64,000 bases of DNA, taken from positions 2,108,001 to 2,172,000 of the forward strand of contig JAGPYM010000002.1 of NCBI GenBank assembly GCA_020736575.1, written 5' to 3'. The DNA comes from Thelonectria olida (Eukaryota; Ascomycota; Sordariomycetes; Hypocreales; Nectriaceae). The position numbers and the translations under genes were made by a program. Shown here piece by piece: positions 54,706 to 64,000 of this stretch. Each line of letters opens with the position of its first letter. Position 1 is the first letter of the stretch. The notes beneath the pieces were generated by a model. The model saw only the letters and a list, made by a program, of their open reading frames with translations. It was not told the origin of the DNA and searched no databases.

Positions 54706-56616
54706 ATGCCTCCCTTGCAACCATTCGCGGCCTGGTCGCGAGGTGGTCGCCGCGACGATCTCCTCAAGACACCAGAGCCTATGGCCGAGGGTGACCGACA
54801 GCTGTCAGCTTCTCCTCGACCACCCTCTCCCCCACGACGATTCAGAATCAAGAGAAGGAATGCAGCAAATCTCAATGCACCCACCGAACAGTTCTTGGCC
54901 TCGGTTGATGCCGCGGACATACCCGTCCCCAGCATCGAGGAACCCCGCGTCGTCCTCGACGAGGACATGCCAGACAACATGTACTCAATGCCCGAGCTGA
55001 GCGATATGGACGACATGCCCATGACACCACATGGAGTCCCTGAGCGCATTTTTTCTCCTCCTAAGACTCCTGCGCCCGGAGCTGAACTATCACTCTCTCC
55101 CGAACGGTATCCTAACTGGACCATCGGTTCAACCTTGAGCAGCTTGGAGTCGAGTCCCGAGTACGACTCCAGCAGACCCTCCACTTCCCACTCCAATCAC
55201 ACCAGCACTTCGCTGCTGAGCTACTTTTCTGTTAGCTCTGAAGACCTCAATCAACCTGCAAGCCCGGATTCTGAAAAAGTCGAACAGGCAGACAAGCTCT
55301 CATTCACCGAAGATCTCGACAAGACCATTCGCGCGCCACAGGCGAGCGCAAAGTCGCGAAAGCCGGTCTGGACAAAACGAATGGACGATCACTTGTGGTC
55401 CACATATATGATGTACCTGCAAGATCCCAAGGTTACACCTTTCCGCCTTAGCAAGAGCGGGATCCCACCGTCTGGAGCGGCGACGCGCATTGCGCGAGCA
55501 GCAAGCATGAGCTGGAAGGGAAGTAAGAGCGGCAGCTCGACCCCGAAGAGCCAGAACTCGGGCGCCTTCATCAAATGGCCTCACACCCACGGCGCCACTC
55601 GAGCGCACCTTATCGAGCTTTGCAAGGCCAGTGCGAGAAGCTCAGCGCGTAGTAGCCAGTATATGGCCCACAGCCCTACTCCCTTTGGAAGGACCGCGAA
55701 TCGCTTTTGGAACAGACGCGCCATTCCTGGGCGTTCTGCCTCTGTCTTCTCCAGCCGGGATATGGTTATGTCGCTTGCTGTGAGCACCTCGGAAACCATG
55801 CATCCTCAAGGCCCGTTGGCCCAGCTTACGAGCTCAATTCAAGATGCTCAGCCAGAGGAACTTCCTCCTCCTCCCACCCATACGGAGGCCTTCCCCCCGG
55901 TCCTTGGGCATGAACCTCTGGAGTCGGAAGCAGCTCACCTGGCGTCACCTTTCACTGCTCGCAACTCCCGTAGCTACGGCCCGAGCGCTTCCAGCTCGCT
56001 ACCCTCCAGCTTCGTCCTTGATTCAGACTTCCAAAGACCAAGCCATACAACCGAACCACGACGCGCCTTGCGATCTCCTGTCAGGTTGTATGGAAGCCGA
56101 TCTACTCAAAAGCGTCGTTCTCAGAAGATGTTGGAGCCGCGCAAGAACAAGCGGCCCAGCCTTGGATCGGATCTCTACGTCGATCCATCCGCTCACGGTG
56201 ACGAGGCCTACGAAGAGACACGTGTTCCTGAATTCTCATCTTCTCTAGATGAGCGTAAGAGCCTTTACGTGCCTCGCACCAATCTGCAGGAGCTCTTCGA
56301 GTCCCGTCCCCGAGCCGCAACCCATCAACACCGAACCTTGGCGCCTCCGGCAGAGGCTCCTCCACGCTTAGGATCGCCATTTTCCACCACAGCTTCGAGC
56401 CATTCGTTGCCGAATCGCCACACGCACTCGTCTAGTATAGATATTGGAACGATTCGTCGACCATACAACACCTTTCAACAATCTTTACTGAACTCAGTGG
56501 ACCCTGGCCCAATTTCACGGACCACTCTTACAAATCGACTTGCTTACATTGATGAACGTCTCAAGAGCTTCCGTCAACGTGGCCAGCCTCGCAGACGATC
56601 CGAATCGCCACTTTGA
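54706..56616 (+). CDS. Unrecognised Ser/Pro-rich protein with a Trp/His module
   Basis: Single exon, 636 aa. ATG 54706 in ACCACC context (MPPLQPFAAWSRGGRR) is chosen; the frame is open 46 codons further up but lies in leader-like DNA and lacks support. Residues 30-210 are acidic, Ser/Pro-rich and disordered, with many SP and TP sites. The only region that looks folded is about 218-280: PVWTKRMDDHLWSTYMMYLQ, DPKVTPF, and RIARAASMSWKGS. The spaced Trp/aromatic pattern suggests a helical, possibly Myb- or homeodomain-like fold, but I do not recognise the family. It continues with HGATRAHLIELCKASARSS. The C-terminus ends LTNRLAYIDERLKSFRQRG. The SP/TP density hints at regulation by phosphorylation, perhaps of a transcription cofactor; this is inference. 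Confidence 0.75.
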   Translation: MPPLQPFAAWSRGGRRDDLLKTPEPMAEGDRQLSASPRPPSPPRRFRIKRRNAANLNAPTEQFLASVDAADIPVPSIEEPRVVLDEDMPDNMYSMPELSDMDDMPMTPHGVPERIFSPPKTPAPGAELSLSPERYPNWTIGSTLSSLESSPEYDSSRPSTSHSNHTSTSLLSYFSVSSEDLNQPASPDSEKVEQADKLSFTEDLDKTIRAPQASAKSRKPVWTKRMDDHLWSTYMMYLQDPKVTPFRLSKSGIPPSGAATRIARAASMSWKGSKSGSSTPKSQNSGAFIKWPHTHGATRAHLIELCKASARSSARSSQYMAHSPTPFGRTANRFWNRRAIPGRSASVFSSRDMVMSLAVSTSETMHPQGPLAQLTSSIQDAQPEELPPPPTHTEAFPPVLGHEPLESEAAHLASPFTARNSRSYGPSASSSLPSSFVLDSDFQRPSHTTEPRRALRSPVRLYGSRSTQKRRSQKMLEPRKNKRPSLGSDLYVDPSAHGDEAYEETRVPEFSSSLDERKSLYVPRTNLQELFESRPRAATHQHRTLAPPAEAPPRLGSPFSTTASSHSLPNRHTHSSSIDIGTIRRPYNTFQQSLLNSVDPGPISRTTLTNRLAYIDERLKSFRQRGQPRRRSESPL

Positions 56617-57866
56617 CAACGTTCCTTCTCACCCGGCTTATTCTTTTTACGTCTTTCTTTTGTACATTTGTTTCAACATGTTGTCCTACGACATTTACGA
56701 GTCCATGGACGTCAACATATTTTGACCACCGGAGTCTTCGGTCACCAAAAAGGGGCCAGCTATTTCATGTATCAGCCGATCATGCATCACCTTAGACGGC
56801 AGAGATGACAACATCTTGTTGATTTTCTTCTTCTTTTTTATGTTTTTTGTCCTTTTCATTTCTCCTGGACTTGTTTTATCTTGACCTCTTGATATCAAGG
56901 AACGTTTCGTGTTTCTTGTAATTTTTTTTTTGATCAGAGTCACATTTTGGTGCACTCGCGCATATTGAATGGTTGCCATGTTCCATTTTTACTCCATTTT
57001 TTTTTTCTTTCAGGAGGGATCTAAGGGATGGGAGACAGTTTATTTTTTTTCTTTTTGACAATGTTGTTCAGATTTGAGATGGATGATTTACACACACAAC
57101 TCATGAAGACACGATACGACGGAAATGACCAGGTAACCCAAGGCCCAACAGTTGCCTTCGGTATCGTTTGTTGAATTTTTTTTTTTTTTCAACTGGCCTC
57201 ACTGCTACGGCTGTTCTCGAAAGCGGGAACGCGCGGGCTATTGGAATCGAGAGAGGGGACGGATGTGTGTGATCATGAGGACAAGACGTCACAATGCCTA
57301 GCGAGGAGGACGGTTTTTGAAACGAGGACATTTTTTATGGTGTGTCCCTTCAGCGATCGTCTGAATAGGGACCAGAGGACAACCGTGTCCATAGAACGAG
57401 ACATGACATAAATGGTACAAAAGTTGATCTAGCTCCTGGGCCTTACATATGGTGAACGTTGATCTGTGTTACTTGGAGAGGGCCAGAACTAGTCATTCAA
57501 CGATGTGCTCATCTCGTGTACTATTGGTTATTATTTCATTAACACATATCTCTCTAGATATAACGAAGACATTTCCATCTCGAGCCGATGATTACCCCTA
57601 ACGAGTGATATGGTACTTTCCCATAGGTAGATGTTCAGATAGAGTTACATGACATAAAGTAACATGACGGGCCGGCCGCCCTAGTCGGCCGTCATCGAGA
57701 CGACCTTTGCGGAAATGTTTTATTCTCACGGAGAAATTTGGAACGCATGACTGGGTATAGAAGGTCCAACATCGCCTCAAGCGACTTGGGTAGTAAGGGG
57801 GTATAAAAAGGACTTGTAAGAAATGAGTCGTGACGACGAGTGGTATCGCTCAGTGAATGGATCCTC
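56617..57866. other. Intergenic between convergent genes at 56.6 and 57.9 kb
   Basis: No gene seen. Two 3' ends face each other. Several T-runs (56820-57060, 57177-57190) fit 3' flanks and are otherwise unremarkable. Confidence 0.5.
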
Positions 57867-58952
57867 TCAAACCTTGAAGGTGCTTGATATCGATCTCACA
57901 TGTTTGATGGCTTTGGAGATCTCATCATCGTCGTCATCGCATTCATCCTCATCCCTTCTCCCTGAGAATAACGGTTTGGGGATGATGTCCTGGTTCCTCC
58001 TACTCGGTGTTGTCAGGCCCGCCACTACTGACCCACGAGCGCTGACGGACGTTGAGGGAGTGATCTGGTGGAACTTGGCCGAGGCGGATCGATTGTGAGG
58101 ACAGCGGCGCTCGCCTACGGTTGCTCGGTGAGAGTGGAAGGAGCACTGGCGGAACCCAAAGGCACGCTCATCGTTGCGGAGGCGGTTGGCTGGGATGCGG
58201 AGTTGCGGGTTCTTGAAGCGGATATCAAGACCAGATTCACGCATCTTGCGCATGTGCAGGTCGTAGTCAGCGGCGAACTCCGGTAGCTGGTCCAGAAGAT
58301 CACTGAAGCGAGCTGGTTCTGACTCGGTTGAGTCTCGAGAGTCAAAGTCCATGTGTGGCCCGCCGTTGAAGGAGAAGGCAACCATGGCAACGGCCCAGCG
58401 CCTCAATCGAATAGCGGCGAGATCTTCGCACTGAGTGTATATATAAGTGATGAGACTAGGAGGCACGTCATAGTCACATCGGAGGTAAAGGTCCTGAACG
58501 GCGTCCATGACGAGGTCCTGAAGTCGGTAGAGGGCGAGGTGAGAGGCAAAGAGATGCAGTCGAATCATGGCCCAGTGGAAGTCGCGGATGTGCGGATCGC
58601 CAGACTCACGGGCGTTGACGACAGCATCGTCGATGTAATGACGGAAGCGAGCACTACCAATGTGAACATACTCGACGAACAGAGCGAACATGGGGGCGGA
58701 CTCGCGGGGCAGCCAGAGAGAAATAGGGCGGTTCTGGGAAGGGTCTTCGAGGCGGTCGGCAAAGAAGGACGACGAGGCACATAGGAGACGCTTGTTGACC
58801 TTGAAGCGTTGTTGCTTGGGGCCAATGAGGACAGTAGCAAGTGGTCCCGGAGGAGGTGGTGAGGGACCGGCAGTAGAACTTGTCGAAGGGCGGTATGATT
58901 TGCGAGCCTCGGCCAAACGGTCGAGGCTGCTTGGCCTGATGATAGGCACCAT
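57867..58952 (-). CDS. BTB/POZ domain protein
   Basis: Single exon, 361 aa, start ATG 58952 (MVPIIRPSSLDRLAEARKS). A short Pro-rich leader is followed by the BTB fold at about 38-160: ATVLIGPKQQRFKVNKRLLC, ASSSFFADRL, then LPRESAPMFALFVEYVHIG. The helical back follows (WAMIRLHLFASHLALYRLQD). This is the fungal variant in which the BTB domain is followed by a short helical region and a variable tail. The C-terminus is basic then acidic (GRRDEDECDDDDDEISK) with Ser-rich stretches. BTB proteins act as dimers and often as Cul3 substrate adaptors, but fungal members of this size are mostly uncharacterised. The partner is unknown. Confidence 0.85.
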   Translation of the reverse strand: MVPIIRPSSLDRLAEARKSYRPSTSSTAGPSPPPPGPLATVLIGPKQQRFKVNKRLLCASSSFFADRLEDPSQNRPISLWLPRESAPMFALFVEYVHIGSARFRHYIDDAVVNARESGDPHIRDFHWAMIRLHLFASHLALYRLQDLVMDAVQDLYLRCDYDVPPSLITYIYTQCEDLAAIRLRRWAVAMVAFSFNGGPHMDFDSRDSTESEPARFSDLLDQLPEFAADYDLHMRKMRESGLDIRFKNPQLRIPANRLRNDERAFGFRQCSFHSHRATVGERRCPHNRSASAKFHQITPSTSVSARGSVVAGLTTPSRRNQDIIPKPLFSGRRDEDECDDDDDEISKAIKHVRSISSTFKV

Positions 58953-60236
58953 GATGGAGGTTGAAACGAGTTGTTTTGGTGTGTGAGAAGCTGGTGTCGA
59001 CGGGTTCTATACTTGGATCAGGATTGACGATAGTTTTAAATGATGGCAAATAGGGCGGAGAGAAGCAAACAAAACGCTGATCGACGAAGAAACAAAGCTA
59101 AGCTGGCCCGGCCAGATGGAGAGCAAAAGAAAGAAAGAAAAGCAGAAATCGAAGCCAGACATGTCGCTAGAGCGGCCCGAGGAGACATTATCAACAAGCG
59201 ACGACGACGTGAAGCGTGTGATCCACATACTCTCTTACAGTCACATTGTCAGAGTGTGGCCAACCAACGACGGTGAGTTGACGGAACGAACCCCTGACAG
59301 CTGGATCCTGGTCAGTCAGCCCCTGGGCAGTGGGTGAGCTTCACCTTTGCCCCTGGATACTCGATCCTAGATCCTAGTGCCCAGAGACTAGGCCCTCTTG
59401 CGTGCAGCGCCCGCCCGTGCAGCCAGACAATGACAGGCAGAACACCACCAGTAACCAGGCAGAACGCGCCTCAAACGCGCAGACGCCCCGGGCACCTGAG
59501 AGGAGCAACCTGCTGGTTGTTTCAGATGCCTCGACGGAAGCTCATGAGAACCATCAAAGACTTCAGGAGCAAAATGTCCTAAACGGCTCGGCTGAAGAGC
59601 TTCAACGGGGCGCAATGGACCCGGAGTGGCCATCGTCGCCTCCCAGAAAACCACAGCAGCGACCATTCAGCGGGAGTCGCGGGGGTTGGGCAGTCTGTGT
59701 TTCAAGCTGCCGGGTCCAAAACATGTCAAACGCCGTCGTCGAGACCCAACTTGGCAGAGCGAAACATGGACCGTCACACCTCGCACGAGACTATTGAGCC
59801 AACGCACCAGTCGCGGGGGTGTCAAATGGCGAAGAAGGACAGGCAAGAAGGGCAGCTGTTAGCTAAACGAGCTCCCGCAAACAGTCCAGGACCAGGACGG
59901 CGGCACCCTAGGATAAGGAACCTTCCGTCCAGTCTCGCCCGCTGCGGGTGCGTCGTTGACGGGGGTTGTCTCGTCTCTGGCCCTGGGTAGGTTTCGCCTC
60001 AACAGGGGTTTGTCTTGGTGTTGAGGAAAGAAGAAATCGATACAACGGCGGAAGCTTAAGTTACGGCGGTTTTGGTTTGCGTTGCGCATGCGACCTCGTT
60101 TCTGGCCTGGCCGTGGTGCCATGTTCATCGTCTTCGCCGATAAACGTGGCAAAGGCGACACAAGTCTCAGCGTGTGTCGATCCGTGTTTTGGCGTTCATC
60201 ATTGCGTACTTTGTCGTTAGCTTCGTTTCGGTCTCA

Positions 60237-60256
60237 AGCTGAGCTGAGCTGAGCTG
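60237..60256 (+). repeat. (AGCTG)4 microsatellite
   Basis: Four perfect AGCTG units, followed by imperfect copies to about 60270. Confidence 0.85.
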
Positions 60257-60428
60257 AGGTAGAGCTGAGGCGATTCTCTCCTGCCTTTCTTTTGCCTCCG
60301 CAGCTTCATTGTCCAGTGACGATGACGGCAGGGGGGATAACGAAGGAAGAGAAGCTGGTGGAGTTGCTGCTAGTGATGAAGATGAGGGGAGACGCCTGCC
60401 ACCTGTGCCCTGATGCTTCCCATCAGCT

Positions 60429-60446
60429 GGCGGCGGCGGCGGCGGC
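60429..60446 (+). repeat. (GGC)6 microsatellite
   Basis: Six perfect GGC units in intergenic DNA. Confidence 0.85.
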
Positions 60447-60678
60447 AAAGGAAAGAAGCTTCTCAGGTGGGTGGGGAGGCAACTTCCCTGCAGACCGGAT
60501 ACAGAAACCCGCCTAGACTAGAACGAGCAGCCGCGACCGCTCTCGACGAACCGGCATGTACTTCGTACCTCTCCTCAACCGCCGTCTGAGCCTTGGTGAA
60601 ACGCTCTGATAAATTAATACCTCTCCACGGCTCTCGAAGCTTGCGCCAATCATCATCTCTCATTCTTCCCCTCAGCCC

Positions 60679-60698
60679 TGTTCTGTTCTGTTCTGTTC
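60679..60698 (+). repeat. (TGTTC)4 microsatellite with inverted end
   Basis: Four perfect TGTTC units, followed at 60698-60708 by CAGAACGGAAC, whose GAAC parts can pair back with the GTTC units. Confidence 0.8.
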
Positions 60699-61445
60699 AG
60701 AACGGAACGTCATTCCTAGGCCCTCAGTGACACTGGTTATCCATCCGACGTCTCTCTCGTCACCGCAGAAGCACAACGACCATGGTTCATGTCATCTATC
60801 TATCTGATCCAATTCTGCTGCCATCGCGAGTCTCGCATTCGCCCTTTCTCTTGACAGTACAAGTCTCTCCTCCTCAACTCTTGTGACTAACGGTATATCC
60901 CCCATCTTTCGCACCTCGTTGAGCTTTGCCCCGTCCCGTGCACTCACCTTCTCTCAAGTTAAACCCATGTCGTCACATATCCGTCACCAAGTGCTTCTGT
61001 AACACTAAGCGCCTGTTTCCGTTTCCACGTGGTGGGGGATTATCATACGCAGCAGGCTAGTTTCTCTTCAATCTGATAAGCGCATTCCAAACCCCGTCTC
61101 AATTCTGAGCCTACCTAAGCAAGCTTCTCACTTAGCTACCCATCATCGGCGTCAGATTCATTCGTCTCATTGATCACTGACTATAAAATGGGAGTCCCTT
61201 GGTCTAGACTTTAGACTCTATGCTTCTCTGCGCTTTGTCTCTGGACTGCATTTCATGTTAAGCTACCCATGCTTGTCCTCGTCCGAAGCCCAAGCTCTAA
61301 ACCAACCATGTGCAATTTGTTTTTCTTTTGAACGCCTTCCAACTCCCTAAGCGCCCTTTCACGGCGTAGTCGACCTCGCGGGTATCTTCAAAACGTGAAA
61401 AAAAAAAAAAAAGCCACCACGTATCATGCTCAATGGTGTGGCCAT

Positions 61446-63811
61446 CTAAGACTGAATCCTCGGCACGGTTGCTGGAATGTCCTCATCCGACGCCGTATCA
61501 TCCGACTCGTCGTCTGACTCGTCGTCGATCGACATAGGATCATCCTGAGTCCCAGACGGGGCGAGCACTTGTCGGGGCTGTACTGGGTTCAGCGAAGCTG
61601 TGGGATCGTTCATCTCTGCTGTGGCTTGTGACCCAGACAGGCCGCCCATGTCCCTCACTGGGACCCGTTTCCGAGGTGTGTTAGCTTGGCTATCGCTGGG
61701 CTGCATCATAGTCGTCGACGCTCCTGCGTCATCAACTCGGGCCTTCTTGAGCGGGGGAGTTCCCGAGTCGTGCCCCGATAGTGAAGGTCCGTCTAATGTT
61801 CCAAACAGCCGAATTCGCTCCGCGTTGATCTCAGCTCTGCTCCGTCTCTCCCGCAGTCGGATACCGTACTTCTTCCTCGTAACGCTCTGCTTCGTATTGT
61901 ATCGGTTCTTTAACGCTGCCAGCTGCTTGGACTTTTCAGGCTCCGGCAAACTCATGGCTTCTCTCATCAAGCCACCGTAGTAGTCTTCGGTTTTCCTCAT
62001 CTCCGCATCCAGCTCTTGCTTCTTGTCCGGTGGGAGGTGTGCGTATGCCGCCCTTCCAGGTGGAGGGGTTCCCTGGTCTGAAGGAGTGGCATATCCTGGA
62101 GGTAGTTCTAATGGCCTGGATGGTGTTGGCACTGGCGTTGGTGTTGGCGGTGCTGTCGTCGCTGGGTGGGCTGCCTTGTTCTTGCGGAACTCATGGATGA
62201 GCGAAGTGATTAGCTGTAATTGCTGCTCCGTGTAAGCTCCGCACACGTTGACTTTGTTGTGGTAGTAGAGGCCACCAGGGCTGGTAAACCGACAGCCACA
62301 GTGTGGACACAGTTCCTTTCCCACCTGATCCGTGGATAAGACCGCGCCGCAGGCATGCTTTTTACCGTGCTGTGAAAGTTAGCAATTGGCCAACTTATCA
62401 GTAGGTGAGACGTACGTATTCCAGAGCCTTGATAGAGCTGCAGGGCCATCCGCAATTACAATACTCGACCATGCCTGGACCTTTTAGAGAGGGACTGCGT
62501 CGAAGGCCACTTGGCCCTGGGGTCCTTTTCGTCTTTACTGCAGGAGGAACCTGCGGCAGAGACTGAGATGGAAGCGGGGCATGCATAGTTGCTGGGTGAG
62601 CTTGAGACGGGACAGGTTGAGGCTGAGGCGGAACAGCTAAAGAATGCAAAGATGGGATAACATGCTCTCCGCCACCTTGTCCCTCCTCTACGATGTCTTG
62701 GACATCGTATCCTAAGCGCTCCGCTCGTGCCAAGGCGTTGACGAGTTGCCTCGCGGGGATAGTTTCGAGGCGTCGCGCAAGTGCCTTGTCTAGAAAGGTA
62801 GGGCTCGCTTGGGTAAGCAGTAAGTCCGCAATCAAGTCGAGATCCTCTGCGCCAAGATGCTGAACCACATGCTCTTTAGATACCCGTATCATCCTGGACC
62901 CGAAATCCTTAACAGCGCGCACGAGAGTCTCATCGTTGGCTTGGTGGATCGTTGCATTCAACTGGAAATCAAGTCAGCTATTTATCGAGGCAACGGAATG
63001 GGGGTTCCAAGGTGTTGACGTGAGTGGAAGCCTCTGCCCGAGCAGTACCCAAAATGAAAGCACAACAAGCTCAATGCTTCGAGAAAAGGCACCGTGAAGA
63101 GATTGGGGATGGGAACCCGCCTGTCAAGATAAGATGGAGTCAACTTACGAGAAAGGCGAGATGGTACTGGGAACCTAGGATGGCCTTCTCCCAGTGATCT
63201 CTAATCACCTGACGGACGATATCAGGGCTAGATATCGAGAGCAGATGAGAAAGATCTCGGTAATTTGTCGATTCCTGAATTGGAGGAGCAGAGGGCCTGC
63301 CCGACGTCGAGGTTCCATTGGGGATTGGGGCTTGCTCCGCGACGACTGGCGCGTGAGGCTGCTGTTGCCTCGGTTGCTGTGGCACTGCCTGATAGTGCTG
63401 CGGTGGAGGTAACTGAGGATGTGGTTGACTCGGGCTTACATACCTGGCGTCGGCAGCAGGTGGTGGTGGTGGGTGAGAGTAAGGGCCATTATAAGTCATG
63501 TTCTGAGGTGGTAGGTGAGTTCCGTTGGAACTGCCTCTGTTTGCAGGCGTTGAAGCCATAGGGCCTGGAGGAGGAAACTGAGGTGAGGGCATCGCCGGTG
63601 TAGGCATTGCACCTGGCACTCCATGTGGTGCGGTCGCGACGGGTGGGACTGAGTTTCGAGAATCACTTGAAGCTAGACGCGAAGATGAAGGGGCTGTACC
63701 ATTTGGCAAATTCGACGAGGGAACACTAGGCGAAGGAGAACTCGGCGTCGTGTTTCCATTCTGCGTAAGACCAAGGCCACCCGCGGGCTGTGGAGGTGCC
63801 GGCGTCGTCAT
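61446..63811 (-). CDS. Cys/His-finger protein with Pro-rich N-terminus
   Basis: Minus-strand exons 63811-63149, 62961-62416 and 62369-61446 give 710 aa; donors GTAAGT and GTACGT, all introns phase 0. Start ATG 63811 (MTTPAPPQPAGGLG). Residues 1-185 are Pro/Gln/Ser-rich. A helical segment spans the first junction (SPDIVRQVIRDHWEKAILGS, then LNATIHQANDETLVRAVKD). Two zinc-finger-like clusters follow: YCNCGWPCSSIKALEYHGKK with HAC (first cluster, split by intron 2), and CPHCGCRFTSPGGLYYHNK with VNVC at about 423-443, a C-x2-C...H-x5-C pattern. A charged helical region (KQELDAEMRKTEDYYGGLM) leads to an acidic tail (DDESDDESDDTASDEDI). It is probably a nuclear transcription-related protein; I do not recognise a named ortholog. 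Confidence 0.82.
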
Positions 63812-64000
63812 TTCGGGCGGGTGAGTTTGTCGCGCCCAGGAGCACTTCCCCAGAGGCCTTGCAAAAACGCGACAAGAGTCTCGATTGACCCCTGATGTTA
63901 GTCGCGTTGCGTTGGCCTCTCCAAAACCCCCTTAAGGAACAAGCTTCAAGTGAAGAATGAAAGTTGTTTGTCGTCGTAGGCTCACAATGGGAGTGAGTAA
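63812..64000. other. Promoter side of the Cys/His-finger gene, window edge
   Basis: Only 189 bases remain; no feature can be supported. Confidence 0.5.

Larger units (their letters stand above)
58953..61445. other. 2.5-kb intergenic region with simple repeats
   Basis: BTB promoter, then about 2 kb with only short open stretches, and the 3' flank of the next minus gene. It holds the microsatellites listed separately and GTACTTCGTAC at 60558-60568. A-rich run at 61399-61412. Confidence 0.5.

Noticed and set aside
60679..60708. Inverted (TGTTC) repeat as a terminator or attachment site
   Set aside because: It is a microsatellite with a short fortuitous complement; no gene or element borders it.

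Overview
The window looks like nuclear DNA of a filamentous ascomycete (Pezizomycotina, most likely a sordariomycete; the class is an inference). The supporting signs are protein genes broken by short introns (mostly 46-101 nt) with GTRNGT donors and CTRAC-like branch sites, long pyrimidine-rich leaders, an intron-containing tRNA gene and typically fungal families (Zn2Cys6 regulators, AflY/questin-oxidase-like, DUF8004, MEP-type ammonium transporter, RTG2). I see no transposon, virus, CRISPR array or bacterial-type operon. I find 16 well supported protein genes and one tRNA. Exon coordinates come from reading splice signals and reading frames by eye.

Layout. 1-12.3 kb is compact: an ammonium transporter (2095-3829, +), a family X DNA polymerase of the Pol4/lambda type (4637-7111, +), a PMP24/PXMP4-type peroxisomal membrane protein (7913-8924, +) and COP9 signalosome subunit 4 (9753-11077, +), convergent with an SGNH hydrolase (11215-12279, -). 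A tRNA-Leu(AAG) lies at 13236-13334. Next come the checkpoint clamp-loader subunit Rad17 (14105-16642, -) and an AflY-like oxidoreductase (17109-18443, -). The latter shares a 369-bp divergent promoter with a UBE3D/HECT_2-type ubiquitin-ligase-like gene (18813-20357, +), which is followed by a SNF2-family ATPase (20795-24337, +).

From 24.3 kb on the genes are sparser and the intergenic stretches longer: an F-box/leucine-rich protein (28711-31046, +, possibly with an upstream exon at 27456), a DUF8004 protein (32246-35779, -), and a 5.3-kb gap. Then come two tandem, clearly related Zn2Cys6 regulators (41111-42868 and 43453-45512, +), convergent with an RTG2/Ppx-GppA-type protein (45703-47616, -). 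A 7.1-kb stretch without a convincing gene follows, then an unrecognised Ser/Pro-rich protein (54706-56616, +), a BTB protein (57867-58952, -) and a Cys/His-finger protein (61446-63811, -).

The genes are mostly housekeeping and regulatory: nitrogen uptake, DNA repair and checkpoint (Pol4, Rad17, SNF2), ubiquitin/NEDD8 control (CSN4, UBE3D-like, F-box, BTB) and transcription. I do not see a biosynthetic cluster or a clear new multi-gene system. The points most worth a second look are the tandem Zn2Cys6 pair with a shared atypical last spacing, a short near-palindrome (GTACTTCGTAC) recurring in gaps between genes, the gene-poor 47.6-54.7 kb region, a GC-AG intron in the RTG2 gene, and possible SUMO-interacting motifs in the Pol4 N-terminus.
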